Source: Thalassospira alkalitolerans
Lineage (GTDB): Bacteria > Pseudomonadota > Alphaproteobacteria > Rhodospirillales > Thalassospiraceae
Direction: 5' to 3'
Assembly: GCF_002115745.1 (NCBI RefSeq)
Contig: NZ_JFKB01000008.1
Span: forward strand, 1 to 64,000
DNA: 64,000 bases
This document shows positions 45,168 to 53,971 of this stretch, piece after piece (the stretch's first letter is position 1; each line of letters starts with the position of its first letter). The translations under genes were made by a program, and so were the position numbers. A model generated the notes under the pieces. The model did no database searches, was not told where the DNA came from, and saw nothing but the letters and a program-made list of their open reading frames with translations.

Positions 45168-46784
45168 TTAAATCCCAAACTCGGCAAAGAAGTCATTGCC
45201 CTTGTCATCGATCACGATGAAGGCCGGGAAATCTTCGACTTCAATCTTCCAGACGGCTTCCATGCCCAGTTCCGGATATTCAAGAACTTCAACCTTGCGG
45301 ATGCAATCCTGTGCCAGACGTGCGGCTGGCCCCCCGATAGAGCCAAGATAGAACCCGCCATGGTTCTTACACGCATCCTTGACCTGTTTTGAACGGTTGC
45401 CCTTGGCCAGCATGACAAACGATCCGCCAGCGGCCTGGAACTGTTCGACATAGGCATCCATACGCCCGGCCGTGGTCGGACCGAACGAGCCAGACGGCAT
45501 GCCTTCGGGCGTTTTGGCCGGACCGGCATAATAAACCGGATGGTTTTTCATGTATTCCGGCATGCCTTCGCCCGCATCAAGGCGTTCCTTGATTTTGGCG
45601 TGGGCAATGTCACGTGCGACAATCACGGTCCCGGTCAGCGCCAGACGGGTTTTGACCGCATGTTGCGACAATTGCTTGCGGATTTCATCCATCGGACGGT
45701 TCAGGTCAACCTTGACCACGTTGTCATCAAGATGTTCGTCCGAAACCTCTGGCAGGTATTTTGCCGGGTTATGTTCAAGGTCTTCGATAAAGATACCGTC
45801 CTTGGTGATCTTGCCCAGAACCTGACGATCAGCAGAGCACGAAACACCAATCGCCACCGGGCAACTGGCCCCGTGACGCGGCAGGCGAACAACGCGCACA
45901 TCGTGGCAGAAATACTTACCGCCAAACTGTGCGCCAATGCCCATTTCGCGCGTCATCTCAAGAACCTTTTGTTCCCATTCAAGATCGCGATAGGCCTGAC
46001 CATGGTCGCCGCCTTCGGTCGGCAGGTTATCGTAATACCGGGCCGATGCCATTTTAACGGTCTTAAGCGCAACCTCGGCCGAGGTGCCGCCAATGACGAT
46101 GGCAAGATGATACGGCGGGCAAGCCGACGTCCCAAGGGTCCTGATTTTCTCGTCCAGAAACTTGCGCAGGCTTTCCGGGTTCAAAAGCGCCTTGGTCTGT
46201 TGATACAGGAAGGTCTTGTTGGCCGAACCACCGCCCTTGGCCATGAACATGAATTTGTATTCATTGCCCGGCGTCGCATACAGATCGATCTGGGCCGGAA
46301 GGTTGGTTCCGGTGTTCTTTTCTTCGAACATATTGACCGGGGACACTTGCGAATAACGCAGGTTATGTTCCTGATAAGCGCGCCAGATGCCCTTTGACAG
46401 GGCTTCTTCATCCGCACCATTGGTGATGACCTTGCCGCCGCGCTTGCCCATAACGATGGCCGTGCCGGTATCTTGGCACATCGGCAAAACACCGCCCGAT
46501 GCAATATTGGCATTTTTCAGCAAATCCATCGCAACGAATTTGTCGTTTGGCGTTGCTTCCGGATCATCAAGGATTTTGCGCAATTGTTCGAGGTGGCCCG
46601 GACGCAGCAAATGCGAACAATCAAAAAACGCCTGAAGCGTCAGTTTTTCAATTGCCTCGGGTTCGACCTTCAAAAAGGTCTCGCCATTGACATCAACGGT
46701 CGAAACACCTTCGTCACCGATCTTGCGGTAAGGGGTGGTGTCCTTCCCCTGTTCGAACATGGGTTTATAGACAAAATCACTCAT
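45168..46784 (-). CDS. fumA: Class I fumarate hydratase (4Fe-4S)
   Basis: TCA-cycle enzyme: fumarate plus water to malate, in an oxygen-sensitive 4Fe-4S form. 538 residues in one chain, with alpha and beta parts fused as in FumA/B. Candidate cluster cysteines lie in [18 protein letters not shown] and GVSCSADR. The C-terminal beta part carries [11 protein letters not shown] and [11 protein letters not shown]. The ATG at 46784 starts at MSDFVYKPM, the usual family N terminus; the frame is open to 46814. It is monocistronic with its own terminator. Confidence 0.96.
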   Translation of the reverse strand: MSDFVYKPMFEQGKDTTPYRKIGDEGVSTVDVNGETFLKVEPEAIEKLTLQAFFDCSHLLRPGHLEQLRKILDDPEATPNDKFVAMDLLKNANIASGGVLPMCQDTGTAIVMGKRGGKVITNGADEEALSKGIWRAYQEHNLRYSQVSPVNMFEEKNTGTNLPAQIDLYATPGNEYKFMFMAKGGGSANKTFLYQQTKALLNPESLRKFLDEKIRTLGTSACPPYHLAIVIGGTSAEVALKTVKMASARYYDNLPTEGGDHGQAYRDLEWEQKVLEMTREMGIGAQFGGKYFCHDVRVVRLPRHGASCPVAIGVSCSADRQVLGKITKDGIFIEDLEHNPAKYLPEVSDEHLDDNVVKVDLNRPMDEIRKQLSQHAVKTRLALTGTVIVARDIAHAKIKERLDAGEGMPEYMKNHPVYYAGPAKTPEGMPSGSFGPTTAGRMDAYVEQFQAAGGSFVMLAKGNRSKQVKDACKNHGGFYLGSIGGPAARLAQDCIRKVEVLEYPELGMEAVWKIEVEDFPAFIVIDDKGNDFFAEFGI

Positions 46785-46940
46785 GGGATAAGTTCTCGTC
46801 TCTCTCAAAAACAAGGTGGGTTTGTTTTGTTGTGTTTAATTATGGCCGTTCATAACGCCAAACGCGGCAAATTTCCACGCGACATTAGATGAACAGGCTT
46901 TGCCGAAATGCGGGAAACAAACCGGCATATGCAGGAACGA

Positions 46941-46972
46941 AAAAGGGGCAGGCCAAATGGCCGCCCCTTTTG
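46941..46972 (-). terminator. sspB terminator
   Basis: Long GC stem (AAAGGGGC-A-GGCC with GGCC-GCCCCTTT, one bulged A) and a T-run on the minus strand, directly after the sspB stop. Confidence 0.85.
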
Positions 46973-46975
46973 ACA

Positions 46976-47533
46976 TCACTTTTTACGAAACGCATCAAGG
47001 GCGATAACTTCACCGCTTTCACCCTGATCAACAGGCTTTTTCTTTTTGCGTTTGGCCGGTTCGGTCACAAGTTGCGGGGTGTCGTCACCGCCATCGGCCA
47101 GTTCGGCAGCCAGTTCAGCGGCCAAATCGGCATCAAAGTCTTCGTCTTCGTCGTAATCGGCATCGTCCATTTCTTCTTCGACGCTGAATGTCAGCATGAA
47201 GTTGGCGGACGGATCGACAAAGGCCAGCATGGCATCATAAGGCACGACCAAGGTGGTCGGCATTCCATCAAAACTCATCCCGACAGAAAAATGATCATCT
47301 TCGGCTTTTAAATCCCAAAACCGGTGTTGCAAAACAACGGTGATGTTATCGGGATGTGCTTTGCGCTGATTTTCAGGCAAGGCAACGCCGGGATGATTTG
47401 TCTGGAACGTGATGTAATAGTGATGCTCGCCGAAAAGGCCTTCTACGGCCGCGCGCGAAAGGATCTGCTTCACCACGCCGCGCAGCGCCTGGTCGACCAT
47501 CAGGTCGTAACGGAATTCTTCCGGTTCCTGCAT
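46976..47533 (-). CDS. sspB: Alpha-type SspB, adaptor for ssrA-tagged proteins
   Basis: 185 residues. The substrate-binding core (YDLMVDQALRGVVKQILSRAAVEGL, HHYYITFQTNHPGVALP, LQHRFWDL, FSVGMSFDGMPTTLVVPYDAMLAFVDPSANF) matches alphaproteobacterial SspB. A long acidic linker (DDADYDEDEDFDADLAAEL) follows, and the C-terminal tail ends GEVIALDAFRKK, which should be the ClpX-docking peptide. It hands tmRNA-tagged proteins to ClpXP. The tmRNA gene lies only 118 bp away on the same strand, so tag and adaptor are encoded side by side. ATG 47533. Confidence 0.95.
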   Translation of the reverse strand: MQEPEEFRYDLMVDQALRGVVKQILSRAAVEGLFGEHHYYITFQTNHPGVALPENQRKAHPDNITVVLQHRFWDLKAEDDHFSVGMSFDGMPTTLVVPYDAMLAFVDPSANFMLTFSVEEEMDDADYDEDEDFDADLAAELAAELADGGDDTPQLVTEPAKRKKKKPVDQGESGEVIALDAFRKK

Positions 47534-47651
47534 CGAAAATCCTGTATCTGGCGGGTTAACCCGTCATGAGCATATGGGTGTTCACACGCCGTATTTCACT
47601 ACAACGCGTTTGGTTAACTCTATTCATAAACAAGCGGAGGAGAAATACAAG

Positions 47652-47989
47652 AGTGGGGCGTTCTGTTGCTAGGTGCCCCGTCCCCCACCAAATTACCGCT
47701 CCCGGCAACCGGAATTTTCGCTATGGTGCTAGTGCCGCTTACGCAGCAACAGCAACCTGAGCATTGTTATCGTTTGCGTTTACAAACATTGGCCCGATAT
47801 CGGTGGTACCATGCCGAGCGCCAACAGAGGCTTTTACTACACACGTCGATCCTATTTCGACCCCAACATCCTCGCCCGAGTAAAGCGATTCAAAGTTTTG
47901 AAAGTTGGTGGAGTCGCCGGGTACCGCCCCCGGGTCCGTAACGTCTATTCTGCCAAGTCGTGTAACGCCATAGTCGAGTTGCCCCGACA
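47652..47989 (-). ncRNA. ssrA: Circularly permuted two-piece tmRNA
   Basis: The tRNA-like acceptor piece comes first: TSS about 47988, T arm CCGGG/CCCGG and acceptor 3' strand CGACTCC, then encoded ACCA ending at 47906. A 41-nt intervening segment (47905-47865) follows, and the coding piece opens GGGGTCG at 47864-47858, pairing with CGACTCC. This permuted order is the alphaproteobacterial pattern. The tag frame at 47777-47742 reads ANDNNAQVAVAA with TAA at 47741-47739; the tail AVAA is a ClpX degron like other ssrA tags. A GTGGGG...CCCCAC stem near 47653-47688 ends the gene. The exact ends need RNA data. sspB lies next to it. Confidence 0.93.
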
Positions 47990-47994
47990 GCCCT

Positions 47995-48024
47995 TATATA
48001 GGTTAAACGCCCCCACTTTCGCAA
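47995..48024 (-). promoter_or_regulatory. tmRNA promoter
   Basis: On the minus strand: TTGCGA (48024-48019), 18-bp spacer, TATATA (48000-47995). Initiation would fall about 6-8 bases on, near 47988, matching the expected start of the acceptor piece. Confidence 0.7.
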
Positions 48025-48151
48025 GGGCTTTAAAGGATATTCTTTTGTTGAAATAATATCAACAACCACACTTTTAAGGTGTTCTATCTGTGCTCATACG
48101 CGCATATAATCTTGATAGTTCAGATCAAGCATTACGGGATTCCTTGCAAAA

Positions 48152-49111
48152 ATGACCAAAGTTGGAGATTTGGATGGAGGCCTCACTGCAGCAAAAGCTG
48201 ATTGGCTACCTGGAACCACTTGGATCGGCTTCACCCCGACCGGAAAAGGTGTATCAGCAATTCCCCAATGCGAGTCCACAATCCAACGTCAATTTTCTCA
48301 TGGCTGGATAATAGAATACATCACTGAGACATTTCATAATCCAAACGTAGGTTACGAAGATGATCCCGATTACGTGAAAACTTTAGCAAGGCATGAGAAA
48401 TTAAAGGGAAGACTGATAGCCGTACATAAACTGCGCTATACGTCTCGCCCATTGAAATCAATAATTGGCGAAGATGAATATAAGCATTTGCAGGACATGT
48501 GGGACCAAGACGGACAACGCCGACGTTGGTCTGTCGCATTCCCAATAGTCGGAACCTACCGAATTTCAGGTACACCTAAAGCTAAAGATGTCCTTGATGA
48601 ACCAACCTATAGACGACTATTTGCTCGCTCGTCCGCAACTTTAAGAGCTATCAATGACGATGAAAGGGCGTTGTTTGAAGGACTAGAATTAGAACACCAA
48701 GACGCCCCAAATGCTCATGTTGCCATCGATGACGAAATACAATTGGCAGAGAAAAGTGATATCGACCGAACAAGCATACACTTGATCGAGCGCGATCTTA
48801 CTGACCGAGCTTTAGAAGGTTTCCCCATTGAACGCCGCATTAAACTTAGAAAACGGGCAGCATGGATCGCCGATAGTTTTGTAAGATCTCGCCGAAGCCA
48901 AGGAACACTATTATGTGACCAATGCGGTTTTGATCCTCGTTCAATATTTCCCAACATCAAACTTAAGGCGCGCGCACTACTCGATGTTCATCACAAAAAC
49001 CCAATCGCAGAAGGTATCCGGTATACTTCCCACAAAGACTTTACTTTACTGTGCCCAACATGCCATCGAGTGGAGCACGTAAAACTGAAACTTAAAAAAT
49101 TTGATAATTAA
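48152..49111 (+). CDS. AT-rich HNH endonuclease-type protein
   Basis: 319 residues. The C-terminal ~70 residues form a zinc-containing HNH nuclease: CDQC at 255-258, VHHKNPIAEG with the catalytic His pair at 280-281, and CPTCHRVEH at 301-309. The first ~240 residues are of unknown type and may bind DNA or a modification, as in McrA-like restriction enzymes. It is more AT-rich than its neighbours (many AAA/ATT/GAA codons), consistent with horizontal acquisition. It faces away from the tmRNA gene, which is a frequent integration landmark, but I see no integrase or att repeat. It could be a solitary defence nuclease. Start ATG 48152, with weak binding site. Confidence 0.85.
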   Translation: MTKVGDLDGGLTAAKADWLPGTTWIGFTPTGKGVSAIPQCESTIQRQFSHGWIIEYITETFHNPNVGYEDDPDYVKTLARHEKLKGRLIAVHKLRYTSRPLKSIIGEDEYKHLQDMWDQDGQRRRWSVAFPIVGTYRISGTPKAKDVLDEPTYRRLFARSSATLRAINDDERALFEGLELEHQDAPNAHVAIDDEIQLAEKSDIDRTSIHLIERDLTDRALEGFPIERRIKLRKRAAWIADSFVRSRRSQGTLLCDQCGFDPRSIFPNIKLKARALLDVHHKNPIAEGIRYTSHKDFTLLCPTCHRVEHVKLKLKKFDN

Positions 49112-49226
49112 GCGCCCAATGTGATGCTATTTACCCCTTCAAAATTTGACTAGTAACTGCATGTTGCTGAAGGCGATGCCGCTGACTATGCTGCCCCAAA
49201 CACGATTCCGAACAACAGGATGCGGC

Positions 49227-50021
49227 ATGCAGCAATATCTCGATCTGATGCGACTGGTACGCGATACCGGCACGGCCAAGGAAGATCGTACTGGCACCGG
49301 CACGGTATCGGTATTTGGTCACCAGATGCGGTTTGACCTGTCACAGGGCTTTCCGATGGTCACCACCAAAAAGCTGCATACCAAATCGGTCATCCACGAA
49401 TTGCTGTGGTTTCTGGCCGGTGACACCAATGTTAAATATTTACAGGACAATGGGGTTCGCATCTGGAACGAATGGGCCGATGAAAATGGCGACCTTGGCC
49501 CGGTTTATGGTGGTCAATGGCGGTCATGGCACGGGGCAAATGGCGAAACCATTGACCAGATCAGCCAATTGATCGACCAGATCAAAACCAATCCCGACAG
49601 CCGCCGTTTGATCGTTTCGGCCTGGAACGTCGCCGATGTGCCAAACATGGCACTACCGCCGTGTCATTGCCTGTTCCAGTTCTATGTCGCGGATGGCAAA
49701 CTATCGTGTCAGCTTTATCAGCGCAGCGCCGATATCTTCCTTGGTGTGCCGTTCAACATCGCGTCCTATGCACTTTTGACCATGATGATCGCGCAGGTGT
49801 GTGACCTAGGCCTTGGCGATTTCGTCCATACGCTGGGCGATGCGCATCTTTACACCAACCATCTTGAACAGGTTGAATTGCAGTTGTCGCGCGACATACG
49901 CCCGCAGCCGACAATGAAGATCAATCCAGATGTCAAATCGATCTTTGATTTCAAGTTCGAGGATTTTGAACTGACCGGTTATGACCCACATCCCCATATT
50001 GCGGGCAAGGTTGCCGTCTGA
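49227..50021 (+). CDS. thyA: Thymidylate synthase
   Basis: Converts dUMP to dTMP with methylene-THF, giving dihydrofolate for FolA. The protein is 264 residues, like E. coli ThyA. It begins [28 protein letters not shown] and [21 protein letters not shown] are family blocks. The catalytic Cys is 146 in [10 protein letters not shown], followed by [25 protein letters not shown]. The start at 49227 has an AGGAT-like site; the frame is open to 49146. Its stop overlaps the folA start (TGATG), so the enzyme pair is translationally coupled, which suits their linked reactions. Confidence 0.97.
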   Translation: MQQYLDLMRLVRDTGTAKEDRTGTGTVSVFGHQMRFDLSQGFPMVTTKKLHTKSVIHELLWFLAGDTNVKYLQDNGVRIWNEWADENGDLGPVYGGQWRSWHGANGETIDQISQLIDQIKTNPDSRRLIVSAWNVADVPNMALPPCHCLFQFYVADGKLSCQLYQRSADIFLGVPFNIASYALLTMMIAQVCDLGLGDFVHTLGDAHLYTNHLEQVELQLSRDIRPQPTMKINPDVKSIFDFKFEDFELTGYDPHPHIAGKVAV

Positions 50022-50551
50022 TGCCAGCCAATAATAACGATCGGATCGAACGGGTTGCCGTGGTTGCGGCGGCCAAAAACGGCGCGATTGGCAAGGATGG
50101 CTGGATGCCTTGGCATTTGCCCGAAGACCTTAAACGGTTCAAGGCGCTGACCCTTGGCAAACCGATGATCATGGGCCGCGTCACATTCGAGGCGATTGGC
50201 AAACCTTTGCCCAAACGCACAACCATCGTCGTCACCCGTGATACCGGCTGGTCATTTGATCATGAAAATGTCCGGGTTTGTCATGACATCGAAAGCGCGA
50301 TTACGCTGGCCGACGAAATTGCCGCCCAGGATAATGTCAACGAGGTCATCATTGCCGGTGGGGCACAGATTTATAAAATCGCCCTGCCCTTTACCACGCG
50401 ATACGAACTGACCGAGGTGCATGACGATATCGATGGCGATGCCTTTCTGGAACCGCTGCCTGCCGACAAATGGCAGGAAACAGCGCGCGAAACCATCGTA
50501 AATCCCGATGGACCAGATTACAGCTTTGTCACTTTGACGCGTCAATCCTGA
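50021..50551 (+). CDS. folA: Dihydrofolate reductase
   Basis: Reduces the dihydrofolate made by ThyA back to tetrahydrofolate with NADPH. 176 residues. The active-site helix is GKDGWMPWHLPEDLKRFK (with the acidic residue that protonates folate), GKPMIMGRVTFEAIGKPLP is the cofactor strand-loop, and VIIAGGAQIYKIAL carries the NADPH Gly-Gly. It overlaps thyA by one base (TGATG) and ends before the TetR gene. This is chromosomal-type DHFR and not a plasmid trimethoprim-resistance version. Confidence 0.97.
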   Translation: MPANNNDRIERVAVVAAAKNGAIGKDGWMPWHLPEDLKRFKALTLGKPMIMGRVTFEAIGKPLPKRTTIVVTRDTGWSFDHENVRVCHDIESAITLADEIAAQDNVNEVIIAGGAQIYKIALPFTTRYELTEVHDDIDGDAFLEPLPADKWQETARETIVNPDGPDYSFVTLTRQS

Positions 50552-50610
50552 TCAAGCACCCTCGGATGGTTGATTATCACCAGAACAATCTATATTTATA
50601 AATTAGTTTC

Positions 50611-50630
50611 AGAATACCCGTTCCAATAAT
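50611..50630. promoter_or_regulatory. Possible autoregulatory site of the TetR gene
   Basis: AGAATACCCGTTCCA (50611-50625), followed by ATAAT, lies 35-55 bp before the regulator start. It matches the palindrome upstream of the peroxiredoxin-like gene in GAAT and CGTTCCA (11 of 15 positions). Confidence 0.35.
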
Positions 50631-50664
50631 TTACCACCGAACGCACGCATTCAAGGATCCCCCG

Positions 50665-51246
50665 ATGGCCCGCCCTCGCGCATTTAACGAACAAAGCGTT
50701 CTTGATAACGCGATGAACCTGTTTTGGAGCAAGGGGTTCGAAGCCACATCCGTTCAGGATCTGGTGGATGGAACCGGGCTGAACCGGGCCAGCATGTATG
50801 CAAGCTTTGGCGATAAAAAGGCCCTGTTCCTGCGGGTTCTTAATCATTACAGCCAGAAAATCAGCTCCGCCCGTTTTGAAAAACTGCGTGACATTGACGA
50901 TGGCCGCGAAGCCATTACCGAGACGTTTCGCAATGCGGCACGCTTTGACCGCAATGAAGGCCGCCACAAAGGCTGTTTGATGGTGAATTCCGGTATGGAA
51001 CTCGCCCCGCACGATCCGGAAACCGCCGCTATCGCCCAAGCAGCCTTTCGACGGGTCGAAGACATGTTTGCCAATGCCATCAAACGCGGGATCAATCAGG
51101 GCACAATTTCAGACACCAAAAATATCCGCGCATTATCACGATTTTTCGCCGGATCATTTCAGGGCGTCAACCTGATGGCGCGCCGTGGTGCGGATGACAG
51201 CACCCTGAACGATTATGTCGATATGGTTTTAACCACACTGGATTAA
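50665..51246 (+). CDS. TetR/AcrR-family repressor
   Basis: 193 residues. The N-terminal HTH is VLDNAMNLFWSKGFEATSVQDLVDGTGLNRASMYASFGDKKALF (about 12-55), typical of TetR. The C-terminal half is the ligand-binding and dimer part, with CLMVNSGMELAPHDPE of a TetR_C subgroup. ATG 50665. It is flanked by folA, a methyltransferase and a peroxiredoxin-like gene. A half-palindrome upstream of its own start resembles the better palindrome before the peroxiredoxin gene, suggesting it represses both. The effector is unknown. Confidence 0.93.
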   Translation: MARPRAFNEQSVLDNAMNLFWSKGFEATSVQDLVDGTGLNRASMYASFGDKKALFLRVLNHYSQKISSARFEKLRDIDDGREAITETFRNAARFDRNEGRHKGCLMVNSGMELAPHDPETAAIAQAAFRRVEDMFANAIKRGINQGTISDTKNIRALSRFFAGSFQGVNLMARRGADDSTLNDYVDMVLTTLD

Positions 51247-51437
51247 TCATCGGCCTTTGCCAACCGGCCATCCGGTTCAATCAAGCCCTGCTGTGCTCTG
51301 CTCCCCTTCCTCGTGCACCCCCGACCGCATCACAGTTCAGTGACGTCAACAATTGACGATTGTCCATCATGCCGGAATAATTCATATCGGTGTGATCAAC
51401 CTCAATTTGGGGTTGACCGGCAAGATCAGGGGACAAG

Positions 51438-52079
51438 ATGGATCGCAACAAGAAGTTCTGGGACAAGATCGCCAAGCGATATGCCAAAAACCCGGTCCGC
51501 AATATGCAGGCCTATCAGGCGACACTTGATCACACACGCAAACACCTGACGCGCGATGACAAGGTTCTTGAAGTCGGCTGTGGCACGGGCACGACCGCCT
51601 TGTTACTCGCCCCCGATGTTCGCCATATCACGGCAACCGATCTTTCGACCGTCATGATTGATATCGCACAGGCAAAGCTTGCCCCGGTTGCGGGCGAAAA
51701 TGCCAACACAGTCGAAAATGTCCATTTTAAAACCGGCACGCTTTCGGATCAAAGCCTTGACGGCGAAACATATGATGCGGTGCTTGCTTTTAACTTCCTG
51801 CATCTTGTCGCTGACCGCCCCGCAGCCCTTGGCAAAATCAATACGCTTTTGCAATCTGATGGCCTGTTGATTTCCAAAACAATCTGTCTGGGCGAAAAAA
51901 ACATCCTTTGGCACATTTTGATCCGGGCGATGCAGGCGATTGGCATTGCGCCCTATCTTGATTTTGTCCGTTATGACGAAATCGCCACCCAGATTACCAA
52001 TGCCGGGTTCAAGATCGTTGAAACCGGGCTCTATCCTGCCTCAAGCAATTCACGGTTCATCGTCGCCCGAAAAATCTAA
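51438..52079 (+). CDS. Class I SAM-dependent methyltransferase
   Basis: 213 residues. Motif I is VLEVGCGTGTTALLLAP (SAM-binding glycine loop) at about residues 42-58; ITATDLSTVMIDIAQAK supplies the acidic residue after strand 2; YDAVLAFNFLHLV is motif IV; LLQSDGLLISKT is motif VI. The C-terminal part is long and hydrophobic-rich and may define the substrate, which I cannot name. ATG 51438. It lies downstream of the TetR gene with its own 190-bp gap, so it may be a separate transcript. Confidence 0.9.
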   Translation: MDRNKKFWDKIAKRYAKNPVRNMQAYQATLDHTRKHLTRDDKVLEVGCGTGTTALLLAPDVRHITATDLSTVMIDIAQAKLAPVAGENANTVENVHFKTGTLSDQSLDGETYDAVLAFNFLHLVADRPAALGKINTLLQSDGLLISKTICLGEKNILWHILIRAMQAIGIAPYLDFVRYDEIATQITNAGFKIVETGLYPASSNSRFIVARKI

Positions 52080-52175
52080 CGACATTTCGACCGCAGGCGG
52101 CATCAACGCCTTCCTGCCTTTCCGCCTGCAGTCTCAAAGATGATCACGGTTCGGTGACATTTCGCTTTGGTGTTT

Positions 52176-52205
52176 GCAATTAAGGAATGAACGTTCCATA
52201 ATTGC
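52176..52205. promoter_or_regulatory. 30-bp palindromic operator before the peroxiredoxin-like gene
   Basis: Arms GCAATTA (52176-52182), then A, then GGAA (52184-52187), six bases TGAACG, then TTCC, A, TAATTGC (52199-52205). Eleven of twelve arm positions are complementary. It ends 36 bp before the start codon, so it overlaps the likely promoter. The TetR regulator encoded 1 kb upstream is the natural candidate binder. Confidence 0.65.
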
Positions 52206-52241
52206 CTGCATTACAGAAAAACCAAAGAACGAGGTTCGATA

Positions 52242-52799
52242 ATGTCCGCAATTACCCCACTGATGCCGCGCCAAAAAGTCCCGTCCCTTTCCGTCCCGCT
52301 TGTGGGCGGTGGCACATGGTCGCTTGCCGATCAGACGCCGGAAAACTTCACCATGGTCGTTTTCTATCGCGGTCTGCATTGCCCGATTTGCGGTAAATAC
52401 CTTAAAGACCTTGATGACAAACTCGGTGAATTTGCCAAACGTGGCGTCAATGTTGTTGTCCTGTCATCGGATACACAAGAACGCGCCGAACAGGCCAAAG
52501 AAAAATGGAAACTCGAAAATATCGATCTTGGCTATGGCCTGTCGCTTGAAGCCGCGCGTGAATGGGGTCTTTACATCTCGACCAGCAATGGCGTGACCTC
52601 GTCCGGTGTTGAAGAACCCGCCCTGTTTTCCGAACCGGGCCTGTTTGTCGTCCGCCCGGATGGCACGCTTTATTTCGGCACGGTCCAGACAATGCCCTTT
52701 GCCCGCCCGGCCTTTGACCAAATCCTTGGCGCACTTGATTTTGTCATCGCCAAAGGCTATCCGGCACGCGGCGAAGTCGTTGATCATACAAATGCCTGA
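52242..52799 (+). CDS. Peroxiredoxin-like AhpC/TSA-fold protein
   Basis: 185 residues. Thioredoxin-fold AhpC/TSA: FTMVVFYRGLHCPICGKYLKDLDD has a CPIC redox motif with Cys 47 and Cys 50, and VVLSSDTQERAEQAKEKWKL follows. The peroxidatic Cys is in an RGLHCPIC context rather than the classical VCT, which defines the 'peroxiredoxin-like' subgroup. It probably reduces hydroperoxides or acts as a thiol oxidoreductase. The palindrome upstream points to repression by a TetR regulator encoded at 50.7 kb. A strong terminator follows. Confidence 0.93.
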   Translation: MSAITPLMPRQKVPSLSVPLVGGGTWSLADQTPENFTMVVFYRGLHCPICGKYLKDLDDKLGEFAKRGVNVVVLSSDTQERAEQAKEKWKLENIDLGYGLSLEAAREWGLYISTSNGVTSSGVEEPALFSEPGLFVVRPDGTLYFGTVQTMPFARPAFDQILGALDFVIAKGYPARGEVVDHTNA

Positions 52800-52831
52800 T
52801 CCGGCACCAAACCGACGTTAAAAACCACAAA

Positions 52832-52868
52832 GGCCGGTTTCCAATGGCGGAAACCGGCCCTTTTATTT
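52832..52868 (+). terminator. Terminator of the peroxiredoxin-like gene
   Basis: 11-bp stem (GGCCGGTTTCC at 52832-52842 with 52849-52859) and a following TTTTATTT. Confidence 0.92.
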
Positions 52869-52912
52869 GTCACGCAACCGAAACATCACACTCTACACTA
52901 AGAAAATCGAAC

Positions 52913-53962
52913 CTACCGAGACGTATATAATAGATGATAAAGTTCTGGTTGTTGCCGACTTTCATCCACCACGTCACCTAGTACATTCACGACACTCGTC
53001 GCAGTATTTGTTGTATAATGTAGGGGATCCCAATAATTACTATCAATTTGGGTCAGTGATGATGGAATCATGAGATCAACCAACCAGACATTTTTTCCCT
53101 GTGAAACGATATCGTTTATCCGTCTTTTACACTCACTCCAAACCTCACCACTTGGTGTCCCAGGCAGAGGTTGAGAAAAGAAATGATATGGCGCGAAGAA
53201 AAAGACTTTTTTCGTTTCATCCGGAATGATTTCCACAGTTTTCTTTAGCAAATCATGACTCGGAAAATTAAGATCTTCACGCTCTGACACACTAAGAAAT
53301 TGAGGTTCCTGACTATAACTGCGCTCACGCGGGCCTTCCGCGCCATAAAGCCCTCTTCGTACCTTTTCAAGATCATACTCGGATGGGCTGGGTAAGAAAT
53401 TTCGATACCCGTCTGCATCGTATTTCGTATCACGAATCCCAAGAAGATATCCGACCTTGCGACCGACAATTTCCAATGTCTTGAGGGTCAACATATTCGG
53501 AAAATCGTTCCAAGCAGTATCATCATACATCCATTCTGGGAATTCGCGGAACGTGTACTTATGAAGCTCGTCTCCAGCCTCACACCAAGATATATCGAGG
53601 CCCACCACAACAGTACGAGACAAAGGATGTACACGCAGATAAATGTCCAAAAGACGATACTGCTCATAGGCTGTAGAACTATTCATCGCCAGATTGGCAA
53701 AATCACCACCAAATCTTCTCTCCAGATCCTTTGGGTCTAGCAACCTACTGGTCGATGTCCCAAAGACAGCACTATCAAAACGCGGATCCCGGGCAACAGA
53801 AGGATAGGAAAACCGTTGATTTGTTGCCATCACGGCCTTTTCAAAAGGTGGCGTGAAAAGTAAATTTCCATATGGATTAACCATATAGATTGCCGTAGCA
53901 ATGAACATAAACAGACCAATAATGGTCGCCAGGACGTTTCGCCAAAAACGTGACCAATCCAT
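52913..53962 (-). CDS. SGNH-like O-acetyltransferase partner (AlgJ/DltD-like role)
   Basis: 349 residues, anchored by one N-terminal helix (VLATIIGLFMFIATAIYMV). The rest should be periplasmic. FGTSTSRLLDP places a candidate nucleophile Ser at 70 (GxS), and NYWDPLHYTT supplies the D-x-x-H pair at 312 and 315, the SGNH pattern. It follows a MBOAT acyltransferase gene by 9 bp on the same strand. In such pairs MBOAT passes acetyl across the membrane and the SGNH protein places it on a polysaccharide. The DNA is AT-rich relative to the window, suggesting acquisition. The polysaccharide is not known. Confidence 0.8.
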   Translation of the reverse strand: MDWSRFWRNVLATIIGLFMFIATAIYMVNPYGNLLFTPPFEKAVMATNQRFSYPSVARDPRFDSAVFGTSTSRLLDPKDLERRFGGDFANLAMNSSTAYEQYRLLDIYLRVHPLSRTVVVGLDISWCEAGDELHKYTFREFPEWMYDDTAWNDFPNMLTLKTLEIVGRKVGYLLGIRDTKYDADGYRNFLPSPSEYDLEKVRRGLYGAEGPRERSYSQEPQFLSVSEREDLNFPSHDLLKKTVEIIPDETKKVFFFAPYHFFSQPLPGTPSGEVWSECKRRINDIVSQGKNVWLVDLMIPSSLTQIDSNYWDPLHYTTNTATSVVNVLGDVVDESRQQPELYHLLYTSR

Positions 53963-53971
53963 TGCGATATC

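Noticed and set aside
47566..48056. Several 64-91 codon plus-strand ORFs at the tmRNA locus
   Set aside because: They are antisense to the tmRNA gene.
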